A stretch of DNA of 64,000 nt from Neopusillimonas aromaticivorans. Lineage in GTDB: Bacteria; Pseudomonadota; Gammaproteobacteria; Burkholderiales; Burkholderiaceae_B. The stretch is taken from positions 2,046,001 through 2,110,000 of the forward strand of contig NZ_CP128233.1 of NCBI RefSeq assembly GCF_030344915.1. Reading direction: 5' to 3'. Every line of letters begins with the position of its first letter. Position 1 is the stretch's first letter. A model generated the notes under the pieces. It saw nothing but the letters and a program-made list of their open reading frames with translations, did not search any database and was not told the DNA's origin. A program made the position numbers and the translations under genes. Positions 1-10,106 of this stretch are shown here, piece after piece.

Positions 1-673
1 CGGGCATCGGCAAGGGCATCAACGGCAGCCGCATTGATCCGTGTTTCGGTCACCTGGTTCATGACCAGCGATCCGTCATTGAAGTAGCCGTCAACCGCTT
101 GTGAAAATGAGGCCAGTTCCTGGCCTTCACGAAACTCGTACAAGGTGATGCCCGCAACACCCCCGTTAGGCTTGAGTTCGGCAATGTTGATGACGCGGGT
201 ACCGTTTTCGGGGGCTTCTTCCTTGAACCAATAGCCGCTGTTCAGGCGTCCACCCCCGCCCGACCCAACAACTGAAGCGATGTTTCACTGGTTTTGATTT
301 CTGCCGCTGGTGTGATGAGTTCAGACAGGATGAATGCCCCGATGACCCAGGGCAGGGTGATAACCCAGAGCATGCGCATCAGTTTCATGCCGCTGACCCC
401 GGACACCCTCAGGATAACCAGCTCGTTGCGCTGGGCAAGGCTGGCCAACGCCAGGATAGCGCCGATCAGAAGACCGATGGGCAGCAGCTCGTAAAGCCGG
501 GTCGGCATTTGCAGTGCCTGCAGGTAAAACAGGTCGAATACCGTAAAGTTGTTGCCAACGTCTTCCAGCGCTTCGATCAGTGCAAAAAACGTGAAAAGCC
601 CCAGCAGTGCCACCAGGACAACGGCGCAGGATCGGTAAATTTCACGGGCGAGGTAGCGACGGGCGGTGCGCAT
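1..673 (-). CDS. lptG: LPS export permease LptG, C-terminus outside window
   Basis: Inner-membrane permease of the LptBFGC complex, which extracts lipopolysaccharide from the inner membrane. The N-terminal part shows a basic start (MRTARRYLAREIYR), membrane helices, the LASLAQRNELVILRVSGVS coupling region and ITPAAE at the start of the periplasmic domain. The frame stops at 242, but family sequence resumes at once in another frame (SGYWFKEEAPENGTRV) and runs off base 1. The break lies in a C run at 253-257 that is one base short. ATG 673 is preferred over a TTG at 739 because family proteins begin there. It resembles LptG more than LptF. lptF does not directly precede it; mtgA does. Confidence 0.85.
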
Positions 674-791
674 GGAAAGTCGGTTTTTAAAGACAAGGCG
701 TAAGCTTAACAAACACAGCCGTTCCGTGTTTTGACGCAAGGCCCCGGATGGGCAAGCGAGAAACTGAATCAGCAGGTTTGCGCGGTTTGCA

Positions 792-1519
792 TCAGGGGAT
801 TTGCACCATCTGCATGCGACGCATCAGGGTGGCCGTTCGCGATTGCAGGTAGCTGGTGTTGCCTCGCCGGTCATAATAGGCGGGGTTGGGCAGCATGGCG
901 GCCAGTCGGGCAGCCTGGGGGCATTCAGTTGTGCCGCAGGACGCTTGAAATAATGGTTTGCTGCGGCTTGGGCACCAAAAACATTAACGCCCCATTGCGC
1001 CACATTCAGGTAAAGTTCAAGAATACGCTCTTTGCTCATGACCGCTTCGATCATGTAGGTGAGAATCAGCTCCTGGCCTTTTCGCAAATAAGACCGGTCA
1101 GACGACAGAAACAGGTTTTTTGCCAGTTGCTGTGTGATGGTCGAGCCGCCCCGCATGCGGCTGCGACCCTCGTCGGCCATTTCCAGATTGTACTCGAAGG
1201 CGCGCCGGATGGCGTCCCATTCGACACCGTTATGTGCCATGAAGTTGGCGTCCTCTGCCGCAATGACGGCGCGTTTGAGATCACGGCTGATTTGAGCATA
1301 CGGTACCCACTCGTAGACCAGGGTAGCGTCAGGATTATCGGTTCGCAGTTCGGCCAGTGTGCTGCGCATGAATGCGCTGGTGCCCGGGTTATTGAAGTTC
1401 AGCCAGATCACCATGATGAACAGCCCGAACTGGTAAAGCAACAGGCCGAACAGCCCGACCAGCCCGACAACAGCCAGCAGCCGGGGCTTTGACATGCGGG
1501 CGTCTTGCCGGTCAACCAT
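792..1519 (-). CDS. mtgA: Monofunctional biosynthetic peptidoglycan transglycosylase
   Basis: Family GT51 enzyme that polymerises lipid II into glycan strands at the inner membrane. There is one N-terminal membrane helix (about residues 14-38). The catalytic Glu lies in EDANF (about residue 89), followed by GGSTITQQLAKNLFLS and RKGQE (second conserved Glu, about 150). The frame breaks at the G run 917-921 (one base short). Beyond it the family end continues as QAARLAAMLPNPAYYDRRGN to a TGA at 792-794, giving 242 residues, a normal length. The start ATG 1519 overlaps the aroE stop, which implies coupled translation; an internal ATG at 1495 (MSKPRLL) is an alternative. Confidence 0.9.
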
Positions 1520-2375
1520 TGGCGATCTGTTGCCGCAGTGCGGTCAGAACGGGGTCAATGTCGGGCATCACGCCATTCCAGATCTGGAAGCTGACGGCGG
1601 CCTGCCCTGTCAGCATGCCCAGGCCGTCGGCAACGCGGGCGGCACCTGCGGCACGTGCAAAACGCATGAATGCGGTGGCCTGCGGCGCATAGAACATGTC
1701 ATAGGCCAGGGCGTCGGGAGCGAAAGACAGGCCGGGAATGGCCGGGGCCTGGTCGTCGATGCTGCTGGACGTTGCATTGATGACGACATCCCAGTGGCCG
1801 TTCAGTTCATCCAGTGGCCCCGCGCTCAGGCGCCTGGCCGCATCAGGCTGATGAATGGTGAGGGCTTCCCGCAATTGCTGTGCGCGTTCTGCCGTGCGGT
1901 TGATGATGTGCAGATGGGAGCAGCCGGCTTGCAGCAATGGCAAGGTGACACCTTTGGCGGCACCACCAGCGCCGATCAGCAGGACACGCCGGTCTTCAGG
2001 GTCGGCACCCAGACGACGCAGGTCGGTCAGCAGCCCGACGCCGTCGGTATTGCAGGCTTTCAGCTGGCCGTTCTCTTGCCACAGCGTGTTGACCGCGCCG
2101 GCCAGCCGGGCGCGTTCTGAAAGCCCGTTTCCTGCCATCGCCCATGCCCGTTCTTTGAACGGTACTGTAATGTTGAGCCCCGAACCACCCTCTGCGAAGA
2201 AGGCCTCGACAGTCGCTTCGAACGCGTCGAGCGGTGCGCAAATGCGCTCATAGGTCAAGGCAATGCCGGTCTGTGCACTGAAGGCGGCATGAATGAACGG
2301 CGATTTGCTGTGGGCAACGGGGTTGCCGACAACAGCAAATTTCTTCGGGGCAGGCGAGGCGATGGGCGTGGTCAT
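1512..2375 (-). CDS. aroE: Shikimate dehydrogenase (NADP+)
   Basis: Reduces 3-dehydroshikimate to shikimate in aromatic amino acid and folate precursor synthesis (cytosol). The frame is intact at 287 residues. Shikimate-binding SKS is at residues 23-25, catalytic Lys at 74 (NITVPFK) and Asp at 111 (NTDG). The Rossmann loop GAGGAA is at about 135-140, followed by an NRTAERA segment typical of NADP binding. Its ATG overlaps the stop of the TonB-like gene (ATGA) and its own stop overlaps mtgA, so it sits inside a tightly packed minus-strand operon. aroQ, the preceding pathway step, lies at 7762 on the other strand. Confidence 0.95.
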   Translation of the reverse strand: MTTPIASPAPKKFAVVGNPVAHSKSPFIHAAFSAQTGIALTYERICAPLDAFEATVEAFFAEGGSGLNITVPFKERAWAMAGNGLSERARLAGAVNTLWQENGQLKACNTDGVGLLTDLRRLGADPEDRRVLLIGAGGAAKGVTLPLLQAGCSHLHIINRTAERAQQLREALTIHQPDAARRLSAGPLDELNGHWDVVINATSSSIDDQAPAIPGLSFAPDALAYDMFYAPQATAFMRFARAAGAARVADGLGMLTGQAAVSFQIWNGVMPDIDPVLTALRQQIANG

Positions 2376-3218
2376 TGGGTGGTCAGTTGATCGTTGGTGA
2401 AATGCCAGGTTCGGGTAATGGCCAGAATATCGGTGTGTTGTGCAAGCTCGGGCGGCAAGGGGGCAAAAGGAGCCGCCAGTTGAACAATGCGACGAGCCGC
2501 CAGGTTCAGCACGGGTTCATTGGATGGGGTATTGATCTCGACCCGCTCCAGCGAGCCGTCTTTGCGGATATAGGCGGTCAGCTGCAATGACCCGTAAATT
2601 TTGCCACGAGCCTCAGGCGGGTAGTGCGTTGTCCCGATGTGTTCGATTTTCTGGCGCCACGCTTCGACGTACAGTGCATGGCCGGCCTCGCGCGCAGAAG
2701 GGCCGACAAATTGCTGGCGCGGCTGCGCACTGTAGCGTTCGATTTGTGCTTTGATCGCGGCAATGCGGGCGCCAAGCACGGCGCTGTCACGCGACTGATT
2801 ATCTGTGCCTGGCATTTCGGATTGCTGTAACAGGTCGGGGCGGTGTGTCTGAGGTGCCAGCAGTTGCGCCTCGAGCCGGGTCAGCAAGCGTTCTTGCTGT
2901 GCTTCAAGTTCGGCCTGCCGTTTGCGCAACGCCTCAAGGATGACTTCGTCGGGGCTTTCGGGGGTGGTCAGGGAAGTGGTGAGCTGGCCAGGGCATCAGG
3001 TGTTTCTGTCCCCCGGCATTCAGATTGTGTTGAGCCAGGACGCGCGGCGTTGCCGGGGCAGTTTCCGTGCGTGTATTGACCAACGTGACTTCCAGCGATT
3101 GAGCGGGCGGCCTGCGGGCGTCCGGCGCCGTAAAGCGCAGCGTTACAACGACCGCATGGATGCACAGTGAAACTGTGATCCCGATGTAAAGCCAGCTTTT
3201 TCGCTCGGTCGCCCACAC
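2372..3218 (-). CDS. TonB family energy-transducer-like protein
   Basis: Membrane-anchored protein with a TonB-type C-terminal domain. One N-terminal helix (about residues 9-28, YIGITVSLCIHAVVVTLRF) is followed by a periplasmic Gln/Glu-rich coiled stretch (RKRQAELEAQQERLLTRLEA) and a C-terminal TonB-like fold (YPPEARGKIYGSLQLTAYI ... GSLERVEI). TonB proteins pass proton-motive energy to outer-membrane transporters, but no ExbBD or receptor gene is nearby, so that role is uncertain. Two breaks lie at a C run (3010-3014) and a G run (2971-2973), each one base short; restoring both gives ...TETPDALASSPLPLTTPESP and 282 residues. A GTG at 3218, just after the ribonuclease stop, is the likely start. 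Confidence 0.75.
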
Positions 3219-3223
3219 GGTGC

Positions 3224-5113
3224 TCAGGCGTCCGGTTGCAATACGTCAATCAGGCGGCAGTGCACATCGATGGCCAGTTCGTCGTAGCCCGTAATGGCCA
3301 GCCGTACTGCAGTACCGCGTTCAAGTTCCGGTAACCCGCCGACCCGGGTGACCAGCGGCGCGCAATCGAACCGTACCAGGTCTTCACGTAAAACCGTGGC
3401 CGTGACTTCGGTCAGCTGTTGTTGCTGCAGCCAACGCATGCACCAGTAACGCTCCATGGCCGACTGGAATTCACCCCATGCGGAATACTGGGCGTCAAAG
3501 GCCCCGATGATGGCGAACAGGTCAGCCTCTTTGGGCTTGAACGGGGCGACCAGTCGTGCCGATACCCCGTGCTGGGCCGCCGCAATGATTTGCCCTTGGT
3601 TGATCAGGTCAACATAGCGACGCAGCGGCGATGTTGACCACGCATACTGCGGTACACCGATGGCTTCGTGCGGCAGAGCCTGGGTTGACATGCGTACCCG
3701 ACCCGCCTGCTGGGAACGATAAATGCCCGGTACGCCGTGCTGTGCCATGAAGGCACCCCAGAGCTTGTTGGTCAGGATCATGTACTCGGCCACCAGACGA
3801 TCAAGGGGGCATTACGCTGGCGCGGCACCAGCTTGACGATGCTGTGAGGGTCTTCCGGGTCGCCCTCGAGGTAGAAAGAATATTCGGTACGGGAATTGTT
3901 TTCCGGCTTGCCGCGAGCCTGCTCGCGTTCGCGGATCAAGTGGCGGGAAAATTGCCAGAGGGGTCGGAGCCAGTGTCCATAAGGCAACGGTGCTTGCGGG
4001 TCGTCCAGTGCGGCTTCGGTGACTTCGGCGTCAAGCCAGTTATGTCGAAGGTTTTCCTTGACGGTGACGCGTTCCAGGCGGGTTTCCCACTGGCTGACCT
4101 CGCCGGTTTCAAGGTTGGCCGTCACGTACAGTGACAGTGCAGGTTTGGCCTGACCGGCGTCCAGCGAAAATGCGTTGATCAGGGCATCAGGCAGCATGGG
4201 AATTTTTTGCCCGGGCATATACACCGTAGACATGCGGCTGCGGGCCAGTTCGTCAAGCTCGTTGCCCCGTTTGACCAGTAAGCCGGGAGCCGCAATGTGC
4301 ACGCCAATTCGCACCTCTGCACCGGTCAGCGGGGTGACAGACAGCGCATCATCGACTTCGGTGGTGGTGATGTCGTCGATTGAGTACGCTTCGACATCGG
4401 CCAGGGGCAGGTCAAGATCCAGTGGAGGGATGTCGGCATGTTTGAACGACAGCCCCCGCGGGAAGTGAGTGGCGAAAAAACGGTCGCGATGCAGCTTCAG
4501 TGCATGCGGCCACGCACCGACGTGCAGCAGCAGTTTTTCGGGCGTGGTGGCCAGCTGTGTGACAGCGGCGTCAAAGGCCTTCCATTCAAGCGAGTTTTTG
4601 TCGGGTTTGACCAGGAAGGTTTGGGCGACACTGGCCAGGGTTTCGGGCAGCTGGCCTGCAACCAGTTCATCGGTCCAGCGTTGTTGCTGTTCGGCGGCCA
4701 GCCGCTTTTTCTCGATGGCGGCCAGTGCGGCCTGCAGGATCTCGGGGGGCGGGTCGATAACGGCCTTTGCCACGCCGGTGAAAATAGGCCGGGGCACTGT
4801 TCAGGGCGAAGATAAGGGCCGCTTTTTCAACCGCAGACGGAGGGTGGCCAAAGTATTCCTGCGCGAAGACGGTGGCCTCAAACTCGTCTTGTGGCGCACA
4901 TTCCCACAGAAAATCAATTTCAAGGCTTTCGGCCAGGGCGTTGGCGTTTTGCAAAAGCTCCTGCGGCCCGGGCTGGTCGAACTGGAACAGCACGTGTGTA
5001 TTTTTTATCTTGCTGCGTTTGCCGCTTTCAGATTCCACCTGCAACGTGGAGTCGCTTTGCGAAAAGATCTTTTCCGCCTTGAAGTTGCCACTGTCTTCGT
5101 AGAGAACGTACAT
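3224..5113 (-). CDS. RNB-domain (RNase II/R type) exoribonuclease
   Basis: Predicted 3'-to-5' exoribonuclease of the RNB family, acting on RNA in the cytosol. The catalytic RNB signature DDITTTEVDDALSV with several Asp residues is followed by IGVHIAAPGLLV, SRMSTVYMPGQKIPMLP and the C-terminal TSPLRRYVDLINQGQ motif; a short S1-like end follows. The gene is in three pieces, with breaks at the G run 4744-4749 (two bases short) and the G run 3805-3809 (one short). The repaired length is 630 residues, close to RNase II. The N-terminus (MYVLYEDSGNFKAEKIF) differs from Escherichia coli RNase II, so I leave the symbol blank. Confidence 0.85.
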
Positions 5114-5124
5114 AAATTATCGTT

Positions 5125-5714
5125 TTAGTGTTTTGTGCCGGGCTCGCCCGGAATGAATTGCATGACTTCCGGGAGCCAGCGTGCAAAGTCGGAAATGCCG
5201 TGGTCACTGCCATTGATGATACGACTGCGGCACCCGCCATACCATCGGGCCATTTCAACCCAGTTCAGCACTTCGTCGCCGGTGCAGGCCACCAGAAAGT
5301 GGCGGTTGCTGTATGCAGGTGGTGGAAACGCGAGGCGGTCAAGTTCATTGATATGTTCAGGTAAAAAAACAAAGGGTGCATCGCTGTGATAGTGCGGGTG
5401 GGTGCCCACCGGGTTGCCAGGTCGCGTGCGGCATAGATTACCGGGTTCAACACCACCGAGCGGCATTGCCAGGCATGCGCCAGGTGACCGGCGTAATAAC
5501 CGCCCAGCGACGAGCCGACCACAACAAGCTCCTCAGAGGGGTTGGACAGTTTCTGCACAAGATTGTTGCATAACTCGATGGCGTGAGCCGGGCTGGCGGG
5601 CAACTGCGGGCATACCCATTCGGCGTGCGGCAATTGCCGGGCAACGGCGTCTGCCAGCAGTTGTGCCTTGGCTGACTGGGGTGAGGACCGGAAGCCGTGC
5701 AAGTAGAGGATCAT
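5125..5714 (-). CDS. yqiA: YqiA/UPF0227-type alpha/beta-hydrolase esterase
   Basis: Small alpha/beta hydrolase of the YqiA (UPF0227) family; the E. coli member is an esterase with unclear physiological substrate. It starts with MILYLHGFRSSPQSAKA, has the nucleophile elbow GSSLGGYYA and a late Asp/His pair in NGSDHGISDFARW. The frame breaks near 5409-5413, where a G/C run lacks one base: ...YAARDLAT runs into VGTHPHYHSDAPF in the next frame. The repaired length is 196 residues. ATG 5714 overlaps the mpl stop as ATGA, and the ribonuclease gene begins 11 bp downstream, so the three are probably cotranscribed. Confidence 0.85.
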
Positions 5715-7081
5715 GCGGACACCTGCGCCAGTGCGGTGAGCACTTTGTCGTGTACGCCGCCAAAACTGCCGTTGCTCATGATCAGGATATGATCGCCAGG
5801 CTGTGCTTGTGCGGTGATGGCCTGCACCATCGCGCCAAGATCGTGCCAGCCGCTGGCACGATTGCCCATCGGGGCCAGAACGACTGCGGGATCCCACCCC
5901 AAGGCGTGTTTCCCTTCGGTTTCGCCAAAGCAGAAGACGCGGTCGGCCGTCTTGAGGGCGTCGGGAAGCTGCGCCGCCATGGTGCCCAGCTTCATGGTGT
6001 TTGAGCGCGGTTCAATCACGGCCAGTATGCGAGCGTTACCCACCTGGCATCGCAAGCCGTCAAGCGTGGTTGCGATGGCCGTCGGGTGATGGGCAAAATC
6101 GTCGTATACGGTAATGTTGTTGACGATGCCGCGCACTTCCATCCGGCGCTTGACGCCTGCAAAGCAGCTGAGTGCGTCAAGGGCGGCTGCGGGGTCGACG
6201 CCCGCATGGTTTGCCGCGGCCAGCGCGGCCAGTGCGTTCAGACGGTTATGTCGGCCGGTAAGTTGCCATGTGATATCGCCCAGAACAGCGCCATTCTCAA
6301 TAACCGTGAAGTGCGACGCATGGCCGTTTTCGGTGTATTGCCAGCGCCCGTCATCGCCGAAGCAATCAATCGGGCTCCAGCAGCCACGCGCGATGACGCG
6401 GTCAAGTGCCTCGCAACGGGCGGGGCGTATGATGCGCCCGGAACCTGGCACGGTGCGCACCAAATGGTGAAACTGGGTTTCAATGGCGTCCAGGTTCGGA
6501 AAAATATCGGCGTGGTCGTACTCCAGGTTGTTCAATACCGCAGTACGGGGCCGGTAATGTACAAATTTCGAGCGTTTATCAAAAAACGCCGTGTCGTATT
6601 CATCGGCTTCGATGACAAACAGGGGCTGTGCAGGGTTGAAGCGGGCCGATACCTTAAGGCCGGGAGCAATCCCCCGATAAGGAAATTGGGGGTGTGGCCG
6701 GTTTGTTCCAGGATCCAGGCCAGCATCGAGCTGGTTGTGGTCTTGCCATGGGTGCCTGCAACGGCCAGGACATACTGTCCTTGCAATATATGCTCACCCA
6801 GCCATTGGGGCCCCGAGGTGTAGGGCAGGCCCTGGTCAAGAATGGCCTCCATCAGCGGGTTGCCGCGGCTGACGACATTGCCCACAATGAACAGGTCGGG
6901 CTTGATGTTGACTTGTTCGGCGCCGAAACCTTCGGTCAGGTGGATGCCTTGTTCTTCCAGTTGTGTGCTCATGGGGGTATACGCCGGTGTCGCAGCCCGT
7001 AACCGTGTGGCCCGCTGCCCGGGCAATCAGGGCAAGGCCGCCCATGAACGTTCCGCAGATCCCCAGTATGTGTAAGTGCAT
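5711..7081 (-). CDS. mpl: UDP-MurNAc:murein tripeptide ligase
   Basis: Murein peptide ligase of cell-wall recycling: it joins recovered L-Ala-gamma-D-Glu-meso-Dap to UDP-MurNAc, bypassing MurC/D/E. It starts MHLHILGICGTFMGG and carries the ATP loop AGTHGKTTTSSM, FVIEADEYDTAFFDKRSKF, NNLEYDHADIF and YDDFAHHPTAI, all diagnostic of Mpl rather than MurC. There are two breaks: the G run 6973-6977 (two bases short; VYPPMST expected) and the C run 6671-6675 (one short). The repaired length is 457 residues, the same as E. coli Mpl. It heads a minus-strand operon through yqiA. AnmK, another recycling enzyme, is at 35037. Confidence 0.95.
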
Positions 7082-7155
7082 TCGATTCCTTTCGGTGCCG
7101 GTGGTATTGGGCCAGCCATCCGGCCTGATGTAATGGCAGTGCTAAAATTCATTTT

Positions 7156-7656
7156 ATGATGAAGCGTCGTACTTTTTTGCAGGCGTGCGTCGGGGCCGCA
7201 TTAACCTCGGGGGTGGGGCATGCCGTTTGGGCGGCAAGTCCAGACGCCTTGTTCACCCGGCAGTTTCCCGATCACGAAGGTGTTGAAACGTCTCTCGGCC
7301 AATGGCTGGGGCGTCCGGTTGTGTTCAACTTCTGGGCAACCTGGTGTCCACCATGCATCAAAGAAATGCCCGATCTCCAGGCGCTCAGCCAACAGTTCCC
7401 CGGCGTGCAGTTTGTCGGGCTGGGTGTCGACACGGCAGCCAACGTGCGCAAGTTCATGCCCAAAGTCAATGTTTCATATCCGTTGCTGGTTACCGGTTAC
7501 GCTGGAATAGACCTGATGAAATCGCTGGGCAACGCGGCGGGCGGCTTGCCGTTCACTCTGGTGTACGATGCAGCCGGGCAGGTTGTTGAACGCATCCTGG
7601 GCCAGATCAAACCCGCTGAACTCGAGGCAGTCCTGCAACGTTTTCCAGTGGCCTGA
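7156..7656 (+). CDS. TlpA/DsbE-like thioredoxin-fold protein, exported
   Basis: Periplasmic thiol-disulfide protein of the TlpA/ResA group. The frame is intact at 166 residues. A signal sequence with an RR pair (MMKRRTFLQACVGAALTSG, cleavage probably after VWAA) precedes FNFWATWCPPCIKEMPDL, the redox active site with Cys64 and Cys67. The usual cis-Pro loop is visible as GGLPFTLVYD. Family members reduce apocytochromes or defend against oxidative stress; no cytochrome c maturation genes are adjacent, so the partner is unknown. It is transcribed divergently from mpl, with 74 bp between the starts. Confidence 0.88.
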   Translation: MMKRRTFLQACVGAALTSGVGHAVWAASPDALFTRQFPDHEGVETSLGQWLGRPVVFNFWATWCPPCIKEMPDLQALSQQFPGVQFVGLGVDTAANVRKFMPKVNVSYPLLVTGYAGIDLMKSLGNAAGGLPFTLVYDAAGQVVERILGQIKPAELEAVLQRFPVA

Positions 7657-7761
7657 CGGGTGTTGCGGCAACCCCGGAAGTATTTGCAATTGTCGGTATT
7701 TAATAGACAAATAGCTGTTTTTAGCGTAAAAAAACGGTCTGTCTGTCACAGAAAAGCGTAA

Positions 7762-8196
7762 ATGGCACAACATATTCTGGTGCTCCATGGCCCAAACCTG
7801 AACCTGCTGGGAACACGTGAGCCCGGTATTTACGGGCATCAAACCCTGGCGGATATCAACGCGCATCTTTCACACGTCTGTGAAACCGCAGGTGCCGGGC
7901 TGGCCGTTTTCCAAAGCAACCACGAAGGTGAGCTTGTCGATCGCATTCAGGCCACGCGACACGACGAAACCGAATTTATCATTATCAATGCAGGGGCTTA
8001 CACCCACACCAGTGTTGCCATTCGTGATGCACTGGCCGGTGTGGCCCTGCCATTCATAGAAGTACACCTCTCCAACGTGCACAAGCGCGAGCCGTTTCGC
8101 CATCATTCTTATTTGTCGGATCAGGCCGTCGGTGTCATCGTCGGGTTGGGGGCTTACGGGTACGAGGCGGCGGTTCGTTACGCCCTGGCCCACTAG
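7762..8196 (+). CDS. aroQ: 3-dehydroquinate dehydratase, type II
   Basis: Converts 3-dehydroquinate to 3-dehydroshikimate in the shikimate pathway. The frame is intact at 144 residues, the usual size for the dodecameric type II enzyme. LHGPNLNLLGTREPGIYG holds catalytic Arg19 and Tyr24; INAGAY (Asn76) and EVHLSN (His102) complete the site. It lies 84 bp upstream of accB, an arrangement common in proteobacteria. The next enzyme of the pathway, aroE, is 5 kb away on the opposite strand. Confidence 0.96.
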   Translation: MAQHILVLHGPNLNLLGTREPGIYGHQTLADINAHLSHVCETAGAGLAVFQSNHEGELVDRIQATRHDETEFIIINAGAYTHTSVAIRDALAGVALPFIEVHLSNVHKREPFRHHSYLSDQAVGVIVGLGAYGYEAAVRYALAH

Positions 8197-8280
8197 ACGC
8201 ACTACACTCGCTGTTAGTTTTTATCAATCATCACTCGAGCACGGCCCTTTGCGGCCGGTGCCGCGTTACGGGAAGTTTGT

Positions 8281-8727
8281 ATGGACCTCAGAAAATTGAA
8301 AACCCTGATCGACCTGGTTGCCGATTCGGGTATCGCCGAGCTTGAAATCACCGAAGGTGAGGGCAAAGTCAGAATCGTTAAGTTCTCTCAGGCCGTACAG
8401 CCCGTGGCGTATGTGCCCGAGGCCGCACCGGTACAGGCGGTCGCACCGGCGCCTGCCCAGGCTCCCGCTGACGCTGCACCCAAAGTGCCACAGGGTCATA
8501 TCGTCAAGGCTCCCATGGTGGGTACGTTCTACCGCGCACCTAATCCAGGTGCATCGCCTTTTGTCGAGGTGGGACAGTCGGTCAAAGAGGGTGAGCCTCT
8601 GTGCATCATCGAGGCCATGAAGCTGCTCAACGAAATCGAGGCCGACAAGTCCGGTGTCATTAAAGAAATTCTCGTGGAAAACGGCGAGCCGGTCGAATAT
8701 GGTCAACCGCTTTTTGTAATTGGCTAA
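8281..8727 (+). CDS. accB: Acetyl-CoA carboxylase biotin carboxyl carrier protein
   Basis: Carries biotin between the carboxylase and transferase half-reactions of acetyl-CoA carboxylase, the first step of fatty acid synthesis. The frame is intact at 148 residues. An N-terminal oligomerisation segment is followed by an Ala/Pro-rich linker (about 42-70) and the biotinyl domain, whose biotinylated Lys114 lies in EAMKLLNEIE. The protruding thumb (about residues 85-95) of AccB-type carriers is present. accC begins 3 bp after the stop, so the two form one operon. Confidence 0.97.
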   Translation: MDLRKLKTLIDLVADSGIAELEITEGEGKVRIVKFSQAVQPVAYVPEAAPVQAVAPAPAQAPADAAPKVPQGHIVKAPMVGTFYRAPNPGASPFVEVGQSVKEGEPLCIIEAMKLLNEIEADKSGVIKEILVENGEPVEYGQPLFVIG

Positions 8728-8730
8728 CCC

Positions 8731-10076
8731 ATGTTTGAAAAAATCCTCATTGCCAATCGTGGTGAAATCGCCTTGCGCATTCAGCGGGCCTGCCGCGAGC
8801 TTGGTGTAAAGACCGTCGTCGTTCACTCCGAGGTCGACCGCAATGCCAAGTACGTGAAACTGGCTGACGAGTCGGTGTGTATTGGTCCTGCTGCGGCCAA
8901 AGACAGTTACTTGAACATGCCGGCGATTATCGCGGCCGCTGAAGTCACCGATGCTGAAGCCATTCACCCTGGCTATGGCTTCATGTCTGAAAACGCCGAC
9001 TTTGCCGAACGCGTCGAAAAGAGTGGTTTTGTCTTTATCGGTCCGCGCCCGGAAACCATTCGCACCATGGGCGACAAGGTGTCGGCCAAGAAGGCCATGA
9101 TTGAAGCCGGTGTTCCGGTCGTGCCGGGTTCCGAAGGTGCTTTGCCCGATGATCCCCAGGAAATCCTGCGTATGGCGCGTGATGTCGGTTATCCGGTCAT
9201 CATCAAGGCGGCCGGGGTGGGGGCGGTCGTGGCATGCGTGTGGTCTATACCGAAGCCGCGCTGTTGAATGCGGTGGCCATGACCCGTACCGAAGCGGGCG
9301 CAGCGTTCAACAATCCTGAAGTCTATATGGAAAAATTCCTGGAAAATCCGCGGCACGTGGAAATCCAGGTGCTTGCCGATGGCGGTCGCAATGCGGTCTG
9401 GCTGGGCGAGCGCGATTGTTCCATGCAGCGTCGCCACCAGAAAGTCATCGAAGAAGCGCCGGCGCCGCACATTCCGCGCAAGCTCATCGAACGCATTGGC
9501 GAGCGCTGTGCCGACGCCTGCCGCAAAATGGGTTACCGCGGCGCGGGTACGTTCGAGTTCCTGTATGAAGACGGTGAGTTCTTTTTCATCGAGATGAATA
9601 CCCGTATCCAGGTTGAGCATACCGTTACCGAAATGATTACCGGTATCGATCTGGTGGCTCAGCAAATCCGCATTGCAGCGGGCGAAAAATTCACGTTGCG
9701 TCAACGCGATATCCAGTTTCGTGGCCATGCCATTGAATGCCGGATCAATGCTGAAGACCCCTTCAAGTTCACGCCCAGCCCAGGCAAGATTACAGCCTGG
9801 CATGCGCCGGGCGGTATGGGGGTGCGTCTTGATTCCCACGTTTTCAGTGGCTACAGCATTCCGCCGAATTATGACTCCATGATCGGCAAGTTGATCACGT
9901 ACGGTGACACGCGCGAGCAGGCCATCGCCCGCATGCATATCGCCCTGTCCGAAATGGTGGTCGAGGGGATTCAAACCAATATCCCGCTGCATCGTGAACT
10001 GATGCAAGATGCCCGTTTTGTCGAAGGCGGTACCAGTATTCACTATCTCGAGCACAAGCTCTCGCAGCGGCCTTGA
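8731..10076 (+). CDS. accC: Acetyl-CoA carboxylase biotin carboxylase subunit
   Basis: ATP-grasp enzyme that carboxylates the biotin on AccB using bicarbonate. It begins MFEKILIANRGEIALRI and contains GYGFMSENADFAE, the glycine-rich ATP loop, RDCSMQRRHQKVIEEAPAP and NTRIQVEHTVTE. The frame breaks inside the glycine-rich loop at the G run 9214-9217 (one base short); with it restored the segment reads KAAGGGGGRGMRVV, exactly the family motif, and the protein has 448 residues. The gene is essential, so the break cannot be real in a living cell unless a second copy exists. It is followed by prmA after 30 bp. Confidence 0.95.
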
Positions 10077-10106
10077 TCCGGCCCTTGTCTTATTTCCGGA
10101 AAACTC

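Noticed and set aside
9189..10055. Long minus-strand open frame opposite accC
   Set aside because: Antisense shadow of a conserved gene; no ribosome site and no recognisable motif.
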